Under the pieces are notes generated by a model, which was given only the letters and a program-made list of their open reading frames with translations, was not told the origin of the DNA and did no database searches. Made by a program: the position numbers and the translations under genes. 64,000 nucleotides of DNA from Cristatella mucedo (taxonomy: Eukaryota > Bryozoa > Phylactolaemata > Cristatellidae), in assembly GCA_009760855.2 (NCBI GenBank), contig WPIO01000021.1, forward strand, positions 1,392,501 through 1,456,500, in the 5' to 3' direction. The stretch's first letter is position 1, and each line of letters begins with the position of its first letter. Below are positions 10,015 to 22,210 of this stretch, piece by piece.

Positions 10015-12520
10015 CGCTGTCTTGCTACTGCCTGATTGGCTTGCCCAATGGCTGCTAAACCTCGATACTCTTGTTTCAAAACGCTATGCCAGAAGAATTC
10101 TGAACGGTGTCCTATTAGCACGACCAAGCTACGGTTGGTCGCAGAGAGCCATTGAGATTAGACCGATAAATTAAATATGTCATTAGTTGTATACATCGTA
10201 TGCACGTACTAAGCTGTAAGGTCTCCTGCTGTGAACTCTGGCTGAGGTTTTACTAAACCTCGGTCGGACTAGAGCACACTGACTTCACTTGTTTTTCTTC
10301 ATTACTAAGGCATTTTATCCATTTGAATAGTAAGCGGTCACTCCAAACCAGGAAGTGAGATATAGGTATTCAAACGCGGTTATTACTTACGCTAGGCATT
10401 TTTTAAAGAAACACAAGTCACTTTCACTTGATCCTATTACCTTCCACAGGCCGGTTCAGCACTATAGATAATAATAAATTTTCCCCTATGCGCAAAATAA
10501 AATTTTCTGAAAAAAATAGCATAGGGAAATAAATAATGTAAGCAAATGATTCCCTATTAACTGTTACCGTCTAAGGTCTGCAAAGGATTTATTTATACCA
10601 GGCTCCGTAAGCTATAAAAACCCTGGCAGAACTTTGTGAGGCGGGAGGGGGGTCACCGGATCCTGTAGTCTGACAATTACTCCGACGGCTATCAGACCAA
10701 GCTACTAAGGACGCTACGACAAATGAATTAAGCAAACAAAAAACTAAAGGAAATAAAGGGAAGAACATTTTTCAGTAGTTCACAAATTATAGTGAAGGTT
10801 GCCTGGATCGGATTCCATTGTTAACATCGCAGCTACCGATTTTCACATAATAGTTGTGGTCTCTGATAAGCCTTTTTATGTCCTGACCATTAACCTGTAT
10901 ACTAAATTAATCGTTTAGACTACCCGTGGAAACTAGCGGCTGTAATTGAATGAAAGCTTCCTCCGCTCTCCTCGAGCGAAGCGTGATTAGCCTACTGGTG
11001 CTTGGATTGCCGATAAAATTGTACCAAATAGTGTGGTAAAAATAACTCACTCCTTTACGTACTGGCATGTAGTATTTGCATCTATTTTTAATATAACATT
11101 TGCTAATATTTTAAGTATTATTTTAAAGTTTGAATATTTGGTTGACTATTTGCTAATGTTTTTGATAATATTCGGGTAAAATTAAAATCCGGTTTGAAAG
11201 TAGAGACTTGGGCTGGAAAGCTGATAGTGCACTCTTCTGGTGATACTTAAGCAACACGCACGATTCCCAAAATCATGTTCATGTACTACTTTGTGAGAAC
11301 TTTGTGTTTCGGATCGAGTTGATGGCCTGGGCTGTACCTTTCCGTAATCAGGTCTAGTAATGCCTTTTGCATGCATGGCCGTGAGTTTGTCGGCTTTTGC
11401 ATGCATGGCCGTGGTGTGGGAACAACTGAGCACGGCCTCAGCTTCGCATTTACTGTTACCTTAAAAATTGTACATGGAAATTTGGCTTAGCATTTCGTAT
11501 CTAAAAACAGTTCGTAGTTGATAGCCGAGCTTGTGGTCCTTGTAAGAACTAGTAGCATGTACATGCGTACCAATAATAACGTAGCCATTATCAGCCCCAG
11601 CATAAGCTATGAAGTCTGCTACCACTAGCGAGTAAGTTCTAGTGATGAAGAGCATAATAAAGTGAATTAACGCAAAAACAGAAACTTGTCTTTCAAAAAT
11701 AGGCTTTAATCATATGCATGCATTTAAATTAAAAGTTTAGCCCACCAGTTTAAGCAGACTGAGCGTAAAAGTTTCTGATTCCTAAAGGCAGTTCCCCAGT
11801 TCTTTGGACAACTTAATTCTCAAAGCTTGTTGCGAGAATTTTTTCCTAAATTAGGCAGATACATATGTGAATAGCATTTAGCAAGCAAAACTGTTTACCA
11901 GAAATTTCACACGATTATGGTCAACATCTGCGTCCAGCATGTACAAACATGCACTTCGGTACCATTGAACAACACAAGTGCATTATTATTACAGCTGCCT
12001 ATATCACATTAAACAGTTTTAGCAATTTGCCCTTGGTTGAAGCAGCCAGCCACTGGGCTAAGATTTCAGACTCACTACACAGGTGAATACCGGTCTCTGA
12101 AGGCTTTACAGCCTGCCTTAATCCACCAGCTGAAAGAATGTGCGAACACTTTCATAGGAAGTGTTTCGTGAGAACAGTAAAGCAATAATGCCGCTTGTCC
12201 ATATTGCTATCTTTTTTGCTGCACAGCCAGTGTTCGTGCAAACAGCTTCCTTTCAGACAATATTATACATAATATTGCTCAGATAACGATAGCATGAGCT
12301 CTCTGCAAGTCATTCCGTACGGTATTTTATCTCCTCATAGTTTTCAATGAGTTTCTTTGATGTCGACACAAATGGTAAGTGTCGCACGTGGGTACGATCG
12401 ACATATTGTTACATACAGCTGCCTACTAATGTATTCAGGCCTTGTAAGTAGATGGTTGAAATAATTGTCAACAATCTATTGGCTGTAGAGGCATTTTTAA
12501 ATACGCTATTATAATTAAAA
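10015..12520. other. Anonymous AT-rich region
   Basis: No supported gene or repeat family. A 30-bp direct duplication (ttttgcatgcatggccgtg twice, about 11,362-11,415) is the only structure noticed. Frames at 11,182-11,433 and 11,461-11,655 (minus) have no support. Confidence 0.4.
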
Positions 12521-12527
12521 AATATTT

Positions 12528-12665
12528 CGTTTGTATAGAACCCCAAAAAGAACTTAAACTCTATTAAGGCACTTCACATATGCCTCGGGGCTCGAGCCCA
12601 CGACCTCAGCAAAGCCTTGGTCGGGGCGAGCACCTTAACCACTGGACCAAACCAGCTCGGCACCC
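12528..12665 (-). mobile_element. tRNA-derived SINE, family 2
   Basis: Minus strand: a head with an A-box-like tggtccagtggttaaggtgc, then box B-like gggctcgagccc (about 12,590-12,601), and a tail passing through gtgaagtgcc to ctatacaaa. It matches the family-2 copy at 25,868-26,012. Confidence 0.75.
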
Positions 12666-13309
12666 TTTACTTAAATATCCAAGAACAGTTTGAAATAATC
12701 AAATAAGCCTAGCCAATAAATTAACTGATATCTTAAATAGAGCCAACTCTTTGATTATTAGGTCACGTCAAATATATTTGATACTATTTACGTATTCCAG
12801 AAGTTTGCCTAAGTCTGTTTTTCTTGTAGCAATGTAACAAGCACCAAAGGTCACCACACTGCCTCTGATACCTGATATGCCTTTTTCACTTGATTATATA
12901 GCTTGCATTTCACACAAGACATGCGAAGCACTGGGCTGGCTGCCCTTGATTCAAAGCCAGCCGAAGGATACCAAACTGTAATTTCACATTCGACTTCTAT
13001 CCATAACAAAACACTCGCATTATATTAGGAAGACCTCGAAGAGGTTGCTCAATGGATGCTGCAGGTTTGAAATCTTTCCTTGATGTCCCGACTAGGAGGC
13101 CTACCCATTATACAAGTAAGTGACGTATCCACATGACATCCATGCTTTCAGCTCTACGCTGACCCGACTTCACATCCTCTCACAGTTTTCTCAACTCCCT
13201 CGCGGCGTATGGCGCCGAAAATCATACTTACATAGACATTCATTAAAATTATTGTAATATTTATGGAACTATTATAATCACAAAATTGTCCCTACCCTCA
13301 AAGTTGGTT

Positions 13310-13920
13310 GAGCCAATATTTAATGAAATATGGGTATCCCATGCTTCAACACGGAGCTTTGCTAAATGGCTGTATACTGCTCAAGCACTTTCACTCGAAG
13401 TTCAGAAATATTAAAAACATTTTGCCGTGCACATATAAGAATTCCACAATCAACTTAGTCCATATATTTTTGACGTCCCGTATAAAGTACTGCAACTTCC
13501 TTTTTGAAAGTCTTCTTGAAATTCTTATTTGTACAATAAGACTCTTACCGATAGTCCAGAAATATGCAGCTACGTTTGTCTGTCAGGAACTTGGAAAATG
13601 CAAAATCACACACATTTTTGCCTTTTCGCACTGGCTACGAATCATTGCTGTGTCTCAATGTCAAGATTCAGTCATTCACTATTAGGTCCCATCGCTCTCT
13701 CAATCCAACCTATCTATTAGATACCACATTATCAGGCTTCACATAATATTACCATTCTTCTATGATTCATGTAAGTTAGTACTAGTGCTTCTCATATCTA
13801 ATCTCAGAGTTAGAAACTGTGCCTGTTATTCCTTTGACCCTTACACCTTGAGCTGTCCATCAACATCACTTCTTGATGCCCTGACTATATGACATGAAAT
13901 AAACCCAAAATTTGAAACTA
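13310..13920 (+). mobile_element. L2/CR1-like LINE fragment (RT thumb to C-terminus)
   Basis: A 125-codon frame (13,308-13,685) contains NLVHIFLTSRIKYCNFLFES and a VQKYAATFV segment followed by a HIFAFSHWLRI block. This is the standard thumb-domain order of L2/CR1 reverse transcriptases. The remaining sequence carries 3' coding and UTR debris. The copy is truncated at both ends. Confidence 0.75.
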
Positions 13921-13989
13921 TTTTTGTACTGTAATTGCGGTGTCTACAGGAATCACAATTAATATTAGTACTAGTAATATTAAAAATAA

Positions 13990-14030
13990 CTCTGTTGTAT
14001 AGCAGCCTAAGAACACCGAATCATTACTTT
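13990..14030 (-). mobile_element. SINE family 2 tail remnant
   Basis: The ttgtatagcagcctaagaa stretch matches the 3' tails of the family-2 SINEs at 12.53 and 19.65 kb. The tRNA-like head is missing. Confidence 0.35.
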
Positions 14031-14189
14031 ACTGCTTTAAAAGTCACTTTAAGAGAAGAAATAGTCCAGAGGTAATCTCGAATAAGGTATGTTGCTAACG
14101 CAAGAATGCATAGGCAAAAGCAGTTTTGGGGAAACAAATGATCAAATGGAATCAAAAGACGTGCGAAAGTTTGACGACATTCAGGGCCG

Positions 14190-14640
14190 TTGGTTAGTCG
14201 GACCCTGCTTAACAACAGGCACATTATTTATTTCGATGCTTACCTATCGGAACTACTCCCTCGCCAGACGAAGAATCGTATAAGCAGCTTTCACGAGTCA
14301 ACTCGTTTACCTACACCTCGTATAGGCCTACAAGCTTTCGGAGATTGCGTCTTTACTTTCGATGCTCTCAAAGCCTTGAACTCACTCCTGACAGACGTCA
14401 CGAAATCTCCTGATTTGAAAATTTTCAAAAAGAAGCTTAAAAACCACCACCTATGTATCAATGCATTTAGTGGCTACTCGTGATTCGTCCTTGGTGTTAT
14501 TATGGGTGCTCAGACTGTGCATGTTGGGCTAAGCATGTTTGCATGCTGAACCTGCTCATGTCGCCACTTTGTAATACTTATTGACAATAAGCATGCTTCT
14601 ACTAACCATACGATCACGCTTTCTTTAAAGCATAATTAAA
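14190..14640 (+). mobile_element. L2-like LINE C-terminus and 3' UTR
   Basis: The frame at 14,190-14,483 encodes YLSELLPRQ, then GLQAFGDCVF and DLKIFKKKLKNHH. This is the usual ending of CR1/L2 ORF2 proteins (ELLP, YG-RAF, FK-LK-HLF pattern). A UTR follows. It may belong to the same insertion as 13.3-13.9 kb. Confidence 0.7.
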
Positions 14641-15119
14641 ATGCCTATACAGATATTAAGTTATCTGAGTGCACTATACAAATTTATTATGATTATTCCT
14701 ATTAGCATTGCTTTCAGGGGGAATGTCGTGTATAGTCGTTGGGAGTTATACCCACAGCTCCATGAAAGATTTATCTCCCTCACAGCACATTTATTAATAT
14801 TTCGCAAATACTAATGGAGTAATCGTCATTCAATTTGGCACACAAAAAAAGGCAAGGTATCATCTATCTTTCGATATAACCATGGCTATCATAATGACTT
14901 GTGATGACCTAAAGTCAAGGTCACGTTTTCCTGCTTTAAAAATGGCTTTTTGGGTAAAATCAATAGATATTACACAAGGCACTTTAAAAAAAATGCCAAT
15001 TCACTTAAAAGATGCAGGACTGTTGGTTCTGGGGATCCCTATATCTAAAAAATTAAAAATATTTTTGACATGCCAACTTTGCATGCATCTTCGCCATGAA
15101 CTTTAATGTCTTTAAAGAC

Positions 15120-16055
15120 ATGTCCAGCTAGATTTACATCATCGACAAGGTGACTACGACTTACAGGTACCTGCATGTACATCGCCTGCCCGACAGAGTC
15201 AGTAAAACCGGCGTCGTTACAACTTGTACGTAGGGGCTTTCTATTTCTCTTCCTCACAACCTGCTCATGGGCCCCCATCAACTGTCGATGTTCAGGCTTG
15301 ATAAGATCACTCCGCCCAACGAACGACGCATGAAAACTCGACTACCGAACGACTCAACGGACTGGACTAGTATTGCGCCTGCTCTGCCCAAGAAGCACTC
15401 TGCGCCCACGCCTTGATTAAGCTCAACGAATTCGCTTAGACGGTGCTTCCCATGATCTCCCATCAGCACACTCTTATGCGAGTTGTCTCGGCACCTACTC
15501 TCTAGGCAGGTCCCTGCTGCTCGGCCATGCCGCTACTTACGACTAGGTAACTGCGGACGAGCCTGCTCGGCTACACACACGCCACGATCGTGCTCGGCTA
15601 CATACACAGCTCTATCGCCCTTAACGTGCAACATCGCTGAGTTTGCTTTAGCCACTGTTTCATGGATTATTTCACTTCGGTTTGTTATCGTGGTTTTTTC
15701 TCACACCTGGCGATCGGGGTAACCTTGTGGGCGTGATACCAGCCCTCCGAATTATCGCTCCGAATGGACTCACACACTCCACCCACACAATGAGCATGCT
15801 GTGAGTAAGCAAGTGGTCATGTACCAAGTGACCCCACAGTCGAGGACGACTGTCTGTCAGCTCCTCTGCCTTTTCGGAAGCTATCTTCTCGCTCTTCCTT
15901 CTTCTGCTCCAGAGCAGCCAACCCCACGGCTACGACTTACAGCCACCTGCATGTACCCCGCCCGCCCGTACGCCAACGTCAATACATAAAACAGCCATCG
16001 TCATCCAACTCACAAGTGTGGGCTTTATCCTTCTCTTGTCGCACCCGCGAACTCT
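15120..16055. repeat. CpG-rich block bounded by an imperfect ~110-bp direct repeat
   Basis: The sequence ctacgacttacag-acctgcatgtac occurs at 15,153 and again at 15,931. Homology continues about 110 bp to a ggctttat-cttctctt segment. The interior repeats tgctcggctac-acac motifs (about 15,570 and 15,591). GC and CpG are higher than in the flanks. Long terminal repeats or promoter-like sequence of a retroelement are possible, but no coding domain is seen between the repeats. Confidence 0.45.
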
Positions 16056-16059
16056 CCTA

Positions 16060-18420
16060 CAGTACAATAAATGTGAACCGCATCTTAAGAGCTGCTAGTT
16101 GGGCATTCTCAAACAATATTTGTTGACAAGACCCACATTTTTCGAAAATAAGAGATCTATGCAATACATCTTACATCGTCAAAACAAAGCCTTGAACAAC
16201 ATTTTAAAATCTGGTATGACTGCTGATAGCCAAAGCAAAACACAGGACGCTTCCTCTTACCTACGAATAATATTAATTAATACCGCTTATTAATACCTCG
16301 CGAGACTGAAAATTTGCAACTGCACTAAGACGATCCAAAGATATTAAGACCAAGTTTGCAAGCGAAGATTCTTTTTTACTTGAGCACTGGCAGCTCGGGT
16401 CTAATTCACTTGCACTTTGTCAGTGGTCAGAAGGGTTTACAAATTTTAGACTCTTTGAACTGCAAGATTCTTTGTTCTCTCCGCGACCACGAAGCAGTGT
16501 GTGCACCTGAGTATTTAGGAAACTACAGTGCAAAATAAAGCAATTGTATAAAGGCGAGTGTAAACATGAAAAGACAGTACAAATTCAAGAACATAGTTTT
16601 ATGATGTCATTTCTAAGCGTACTCCGAATTAGCTGAATACCTTTATAACCTATTCAATTTGTAATTTAGTCGATGCATTAAGATCACCTACATATTTAGT
16701 GCCGAACAAAGATTGCCTGTGTTCGACAGGGTAGTAGTCCCACAAAGTATCAGGGCGTTTTGATTTTGAGTATCTACAAGCCCTTCCCCTGCGAAGCACA
16801 TCCGAATTTTGCCAACAGTTACATGTACGAACGTGCAGCCTTTTTACGAGAATTTTCACAGCCATGTAGCTTAAGCTCATGCTCTTGGTTTGTCACTGCA
16901 GAGGACGAACAACAACGGTCATTTGCTTAAGAAATGAATAACAGGTAATACAAAAGCATGGAATTAGTTCTGAGTTGCCTACTAAGAAAGTGAACAAACG
17001 AAGACGAATGCGACAGTCCTACGTTGTGTAGGTATGTCTTACTATATCGCTACACATGGATACCTACGAATGCTTTGAATTTCTCCTTCATGCTCTATAT
17101 ACTGTTTCGTATTCGGGGTAGCTTTCAATATGATTCAATCTTTTATATAGCAAATACAAAATCCTATTTCATGTTGGATATAATTTAGAAAGATTCAAAG
17201 TGGACTGTTAGCTGGCTTTCAGCTACCTCTTAGGTGCACAGGCGGCAGCAGCTGCTTTCAAAGTGATTGAAAGCTGCCCAGAAATCAAAGGAGGCAGTGA
17301 GCGATGTCAAAGTCAGCACCACGCGTCCACAGAAAAGATGCAGTTTCTTGTTTCACATAACTGGGTACCTTTACATCTCGCTGGCCGATGCTACGTGAGT
17401 GCAAATAATTGGAACAATAATCAAAATTTGTTAGTGTGAGCCACTGGCGAGCAACCATAAGAGGCTAGTGGAAATCTCCTAATGGCTGCTGGCGAGTGAC
17501 CGGATGGGTCGGAAGGGTGTGGAAATAGCAATGCGACACATAGGCAGTTGTTGAGCTTGGCCAATACTTACTCCTCGGCAGCCGTTGCTGTAGCTTTTAT
17601 AGAAGTTATAGTTAATTGTAAGAGAGTTTTGGCATATCCTGAGGCATTCTAGATTTGCAGCCGCAAATCCAATCTGAACCCACGTGATTACGGAGCAAAT
17701 TACGTTGAAGGCCAGAACACCAGCGATCTACAAAGATGACAGCCACTAGGTCTGACAGACAGTTCCTACTATTTAGAGCTTGCATTACACCGCAGCATTT
17801 TAGGCGAGTTAAAGGTACACGTCAGGACCATTGAAGTCTATCAAAACGATTTATATGTCATACAATATAAAAAGGATGACAGCGTTTTGTGGAAGGCCAT
17901 AGAAGAATGGGAAAGGATGGCAGCGGCGTTGAGGAGAGTGTGCAGGAAGGTCAAAGGTGGAAGGTCAAAGGAGAGGGAAAATAAGAAAGAGGGTGGATGG
18001 AGAGATGCATAAATAGGCCGATACAAGTACGAATGAAAGCACTACTTAAACCCCTGCATGCATCAGTAGGTTACCAAAGCAGCATTTGCAGGAGGAAAAG
18101 GGACCGTAGGTAAGTAAACTGTCCTGCTACTTTGTGCCGCTCTCAAGCATCCCTAGCAATGGCTTACAAGGACTGTTGCCAAGGAAGCGACGGACGCAAG
18201 TCTCAGACGGGACATAGAGCAAACCATTCCATTGAACTGCTCTGCTTTGAATTGTACAATGACCACCTGAGCAATGCTGATCCGGTTAAGGCATCTCTGA
18301 TGGTTTTCTAAATCTATCAATTGACATCATTTGACACTACTGACTCCAGATCCTTACATAGTGCGTTTTCACGCGAAAACTTATCACTGGTACAGTGCTA
18401 AACTGGATTTAATCCTACCC
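16060..18420. other. Mostly anonymous region
   Basis: No recognised repeat. Two minus-strand stretches look vaguely exonic: 16,660-16,800 (frame through RACRYSKSKRPDTLWDYYPV, followed by TATGTAG|GTGATC), and about 17,230-17,350 (hydrophobic VVLTLTSLTASFDFWAAF, interrupted by TAA before its donor). Neither is called. Confidence 0.35.
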
Positions 18421-18424
18421 TGGA

Positions 18425-18495
18425 GAATATAAAGGGCCTAGAAAGAGATTGAGTCTCTGAGGGCGTTTTATCAAGTCTATTATTATTACTAAGTC
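18425..18495 (+). mobile_element. L2 3' terminus
   Basis: The block gcctagaaagagattgagtc (18,437-18,456), then tctgagggcg and an ATT-repeat tail, is the plus-strand version of the 3' end seen in minus orientation at 6.74, 21.8, 25.7, 37.65 and 62.0 kb. Confidence 0.75.
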
Positions 18496-18689
18496 CGTGA
18501 GAGATGTCAGAATGTAAATGCAGGAATATAAAACTCTGTCTGTCATCCGAGAAAGCTTTGACGCATGGTTTCCCTCGGGATCCGGTCTGAGGATTATCCT
18601 TCTTCTCACTATGCACTGCCTCTTGACGATTTCATCTCCAAACAGAGTCATAGCGTTCATTTAAACGCCAATTAAATGTAGCTCCATTT

Positions 18690-19240
18690 ATCATTCCGTC
18701 ACTCTAAGCCTTGCACCTCATCGGGAGTAACTTAATTGCTTGACAGCCTGAATCGAAGATCTTCGCACTTTGATTCTCACCAGTTTCCTGAAGCTTAGTG
18801 ATGATAGGACCAACATAACAGTTCTAGGATAACCTAATGTTACCCGAAATCTAAAGAAGTCATCCTAAATATTAGCTCATCTAGTATCACTTCGTGAAGT
18901 CTGCCAGTTATCTGCGTGCACTATTCTAAAACGAAAACACTGGAATGATACATCTTCAGCAAAGTCAAGTGAGCTCACTTTCTTCCAAAAAGAATTACCA
19001 AAACTGATGGCTTGCTTGGATAAGGGTACAACAGCCAAACTAGCTCATGCGTTATTGCATTGCAACTACATTACTGGAATTCCCCTTTTTAAGACTCCAA
19101 GCCTGTGCCCTTAAGAGCCTGCAAATAGTGCAGACACTATTAGCTCGTCTGGTCTGTTGGCAATGGCATAGCTGCCACATCGAACAACTACTTTCTGAGC
19201 TTTACTTGCTCCCTGCCGTATATTGATTTGATTTCCTAGC
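18690..19240 (+). mobile_element. L2-like LINE RT fragment
   Basis: In one or two frames the plus strand encodes LSDDRTN (the L-DDKT motif after the palm), then GTTAKLAHALLHCNYITGIP and LQIVQTLLARLV. These correspond to the A-KLVHA-TSRLDYCNSL and LQ-VQN-AARLV signatures of L2 thumbs. The frame is interrupted. Confidence 0.7.
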
Positions 19241-19314
19241 GATTACATGATACATACACCCACGAGCGCGCATGCACACACACACACTCACGCACATACT
19301 TCTGCTCGATTACA

Positions 19315-19490
19315 GGTCGGTTCACTGCATTACCGTGATAAACCAGGAGGTAAGGCGCTCGCTCTTCACGACAGAGGTCGTGGAATCAAATATTGCAGCT
19401 GGGCAACCCACTATTGTCGACTGCAAGGGGTGGTAATAACCGATAAGGCTCTCCTGTCGCTATAAAAATGTGGCAATTAAAACAGCTACG
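19315..19490 (+). mobile_element. tRNA-derived SINE, family 1, diverged
   Basis: Head taccgtgataaaccaggagg, a decayed box B (gtcgtggaatcaaat), body ggtggtaataaccgataagg and tail ctgtcgctataaaaa follow the family-1 order. It lies between the two halves of an L2 copy. Confidence 0.7.
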
Positions 19491-19644
19491 ATTATTTTAC
19501 TCGAATGAGCCTGTCAACCAATCCGACCTGCTTTCACCTCTAGTCCACCCTCTATCAGGCTCAGACTACTGAAAATCTAGCCGACTCGCCGTCCCTCGGA
19601 GTAAATCGATATCGGTTGGCGACCGAGCGTTCAGTTAGTAAAAA

Positions 19645-19765
19645 AATACTTCTTTGTATAGCATCCAAAGAAAAATTAATCTCAATACGAGTGCATTACG
19701 TTTGCCACCGGGTTTGAGCCGAAGACTCTAATCCTTCAAGATGAGCACCGACCTCTGGGCGAAAC
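19645..19765 (-). mobile_element. SINE family 2, degenerate
   Basis: The minus strand carries a relic box B (plus ccgggtttgagccg) and a tail (plus ctttgtatagcatccaaag) like the family-2 copies. Confidence 0.45.
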
Positions 19766-20160
19766 TAAGCCGACTTATGCGGCGAGAGTTTGGAACTCAC
19801 TTCCATCAACAGTCGCTACCTGCACAGACGTATCCTAGTTTAAGCCTCTGATCAGAACGCACCAGTTCCGCTCAGTTTTTTCTTTGCCCGTATGAACCAG
19901 TATTTTTTGTTATTGTGCACTTTGTGTGGTTAGCTGTGCATATTATATGTGTTATTATACACACGTCACCAGTGCCTAGTTTAAGCCTAATGTTGTATTT
20001 TGTACATTTGTACGTGTTAGGTACAAGCTTTTGCCAAGAGTTAATATCAACAGGTGGCCCTGAGCGTCTTCATGTTGGCTTTTGTATGTTCATGTAAGCA
20101 TGATGCTTATGTGATTTTGTACGCTTGTCTAAGTAAATTATATCGTGCACGTCACGTCAC
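19765..20160 (+). mobile_element. L2-like LINE C-terminus and 3' UTR
   Basis: The plus strand encodes TYAARVWNSLPSTVATCTD followed by FKPLIRTHQF. This is the RVWNSLP-FK-LK-HLF ending of CR1/L2 proteins. UTR follows. With 18.69-19.24 kb it is probably one insertion split by SINEs. Confidence 0.7.
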
Positions 20161-20684
20161 CAACACCTGGCTATTATTCTCTTGCAGGAAGTAGCAAAAA
20201 GCCTGAAAACAGCTTTCCTCATATGGGGCTTTACAAAGGAGCTATTACTATTACTGCCGTCATAAGTATAAAAATAAGATGGTAATGTGAAAACTAACAC
20301 TCGAGCCAGTTCAATGCGACCATACCTCACAATAAAAAAGCCAAATACTCAAGCTCGATTTGAATTATTTCGCTTTATTAATGGCTATTAATGGCTATTA
20401 ATTTATTATTTGGATATTAATGGCTAACAAGGTGGAGGAAAAACAAATTGTCATCTCACTTTATATCTGTATCTAGCCGTCCGCTCCTAACTCTCGGCCA
20501 CGTAATACACGAAATTAATTGCTCTTAACTATTAGTTCCACGGCAATATTTACTACTGCAGCTGATACTGATCGACCCTTGACGATTTTTTGCCGGCTGC
20601 CGATCGTAGTACACTTCTTGTTTACAATTGCTTCTTTGGTTTCACATTTACCACTCATGTTCTCAATTTTGTTCCCTAAATACG

Positions 20685-20686
20685 TA

Positions 20687-20727
<41 letters not shown>

Positions 20728-20737
20728 TCTTATATTA

Positions 20738-20774
<37 letters not shown>

Positions 20775-20802
20775 TATTATATATATATATATATAGACTA
20801 TA

Positions 20803-20849
<47 letters not shown>

Positions 20850-20875
20850 TCTTATATTATGATATATATATATAT
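20685..20875. repeat. (TA)n microsatellite
   Basis: Long TA dinucleotide arrays with two copies of an acatatatcttatattatgat interruption (about 20,721 and 20,842), so the array itself has a duplicated higher-order segment. Confidence 0.95.
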
Positions 20876-21374
20876 AATGCTATAAATAATAGTATAATAT
20901 TCCAGTCCTACAAGTCTTGTGAGAAGCAATTTATAAGCCGAAAGTACCAAACCTATATCAGTTGGAGCTCTATAACTCCGCGCCCTTGCTGCAGACTGTA
21001 TGATGGAGACGCTGATCAACGGACGAATAGACTTGAACACATCATCACTGTCTTAGTGTCTATCATCTAGCTAGGAACAGCTATTAATAGGTAGTCCAAT
21101 CGACGATACGCACTTGGAGCGATACAAGGAGCACTGCATGGTCAGGCACACTAATTTAATGAAAGATCGCCGAGAACAATACTAGCCAATTTTCCTGGTG
21201 ACGTTTTCGTCTAATTCGCGTATACCGAACATCGGCAGCTTTCTCGGACTACTAGGGAATGCTTACAGCCGGAAGGAAACCGCGAGTCTAAGCATTGATA
21301 TAATATGCAAAGTCATACAACTCATTAAAACTATTCGTGAGACTAAAACTTAAAAAAGGACATAACTTCGCATG

Positions 21375-21806
21375 TCAGTCAACTTTGAATTGGTCATCGG
21401 CAGTCAGAGGCAGTGAGTTGAACTCAGTTAGTGACGGCAGTGAGCTGCAGAGATGATCGGGAACTTTGTCCTCATCCCTAACGCTACTGTATCGCTTGAT
21501 GGCATGATAGCTGTATCTAATTCTGGATTTGTAATTGACATTGTATATCCGTGTGAAGTTTATGAAAATACAGAATATATCGTTGGCATCTTTTTTAAGG
21601 GCACATACAACTTCCGTATTCTCTTTTGATACTAGAAACATGTGTAGCAGTTGAGTTGGGCATGAAGGAGCCAGGCATGACAGGCCGTGTGGATACCAAG
21701 GTCTACGAAGAAAATGCACAGTGTATTGAAATGTCCCATATGTGAGTTTGTACACGCTTACAGAAGTGAAATTAGGGCGCACCAGACGCCTGTTTCCCGG
21801 TGGCAT
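21375..21806 (-). CDS. Unclassified 143-codon open frame
   Basis: The frame is uninterrupted and ends immediately downstream of an L2 3' end. It contains VHFLRRPWYPHGL and a basic, tyrosine-rich centre. No signal, membrane segment or family is recognised. Its length alone is not significant in a 64-kb window, and no splice sites were identified. Confidence 0.15.
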   Translation of the reverse strand: MPPGNRRLVRPNFTSVSVYKLTYGTFQYTVHFLRRPWYPHGLSCLAPSCPTQLLHMFLVSKENTEVVCALKKDANDIFCIFINFTRIYNVNYKSRIRYSYHAIKRYSSVRDEDKVPDHLCSSLPSLTEFNSLPLTADDQFKVD

Positions 21807-21807
21807 A

Positions 21808-22080
21808 TTATTTTAATAATAATACATTTGATATAGAGCCCTCGGAGAACTCAATCTCTTTCTAGGCACCACATTTGCTGCAAAAAAAGCACGATCGGTT
21901 GAATGATGCAGAAACCCAGACAGCCAATCCAGGCTATTGAGCACAGGTAACAGGTGATGTTCACGTTCTCTTATGGGGTAATCTTGTGGGGTGCTCAAGA
22001 CATAGTGGGCTGCTGCAAGTGACGTAAAATGGCATTAGTGGGCGATGTGCTCAACAAGGAGCACTTCACTGCAGGGATTC
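21808..22080 (-). mobile_element. L2 3' end
   Basis: TAATAATAATA, then gatatagagccctcggagaa, tctctttctaggcacc and catttgctgcaa: the minus-strand L2 terminus with its short-repeat tail, plus a few hundred bases of 3' UTR. Confidence 0.8.
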
Positions 22081-22210
22081 ACTATACGAACTTTCTCGAT
22101 TTCTCGAGGCTGCTTGCATGGTATGTCCTTTTTACGGATCATCGGTCGGCATTCCGATAGAAAGCGGAGCTCACTTCGTGACGGAGCAGTTTTCCACTTA
22201 TCAATACTAT

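Noticed and set aside
17228-17350. Possible TM3 exon (VVLTLTSLTASFDFWAAF) on minus
   Set aside because: A TAA lies before the only donor, the acceptor is poor, and hydrophobic frames this short are common by chance.
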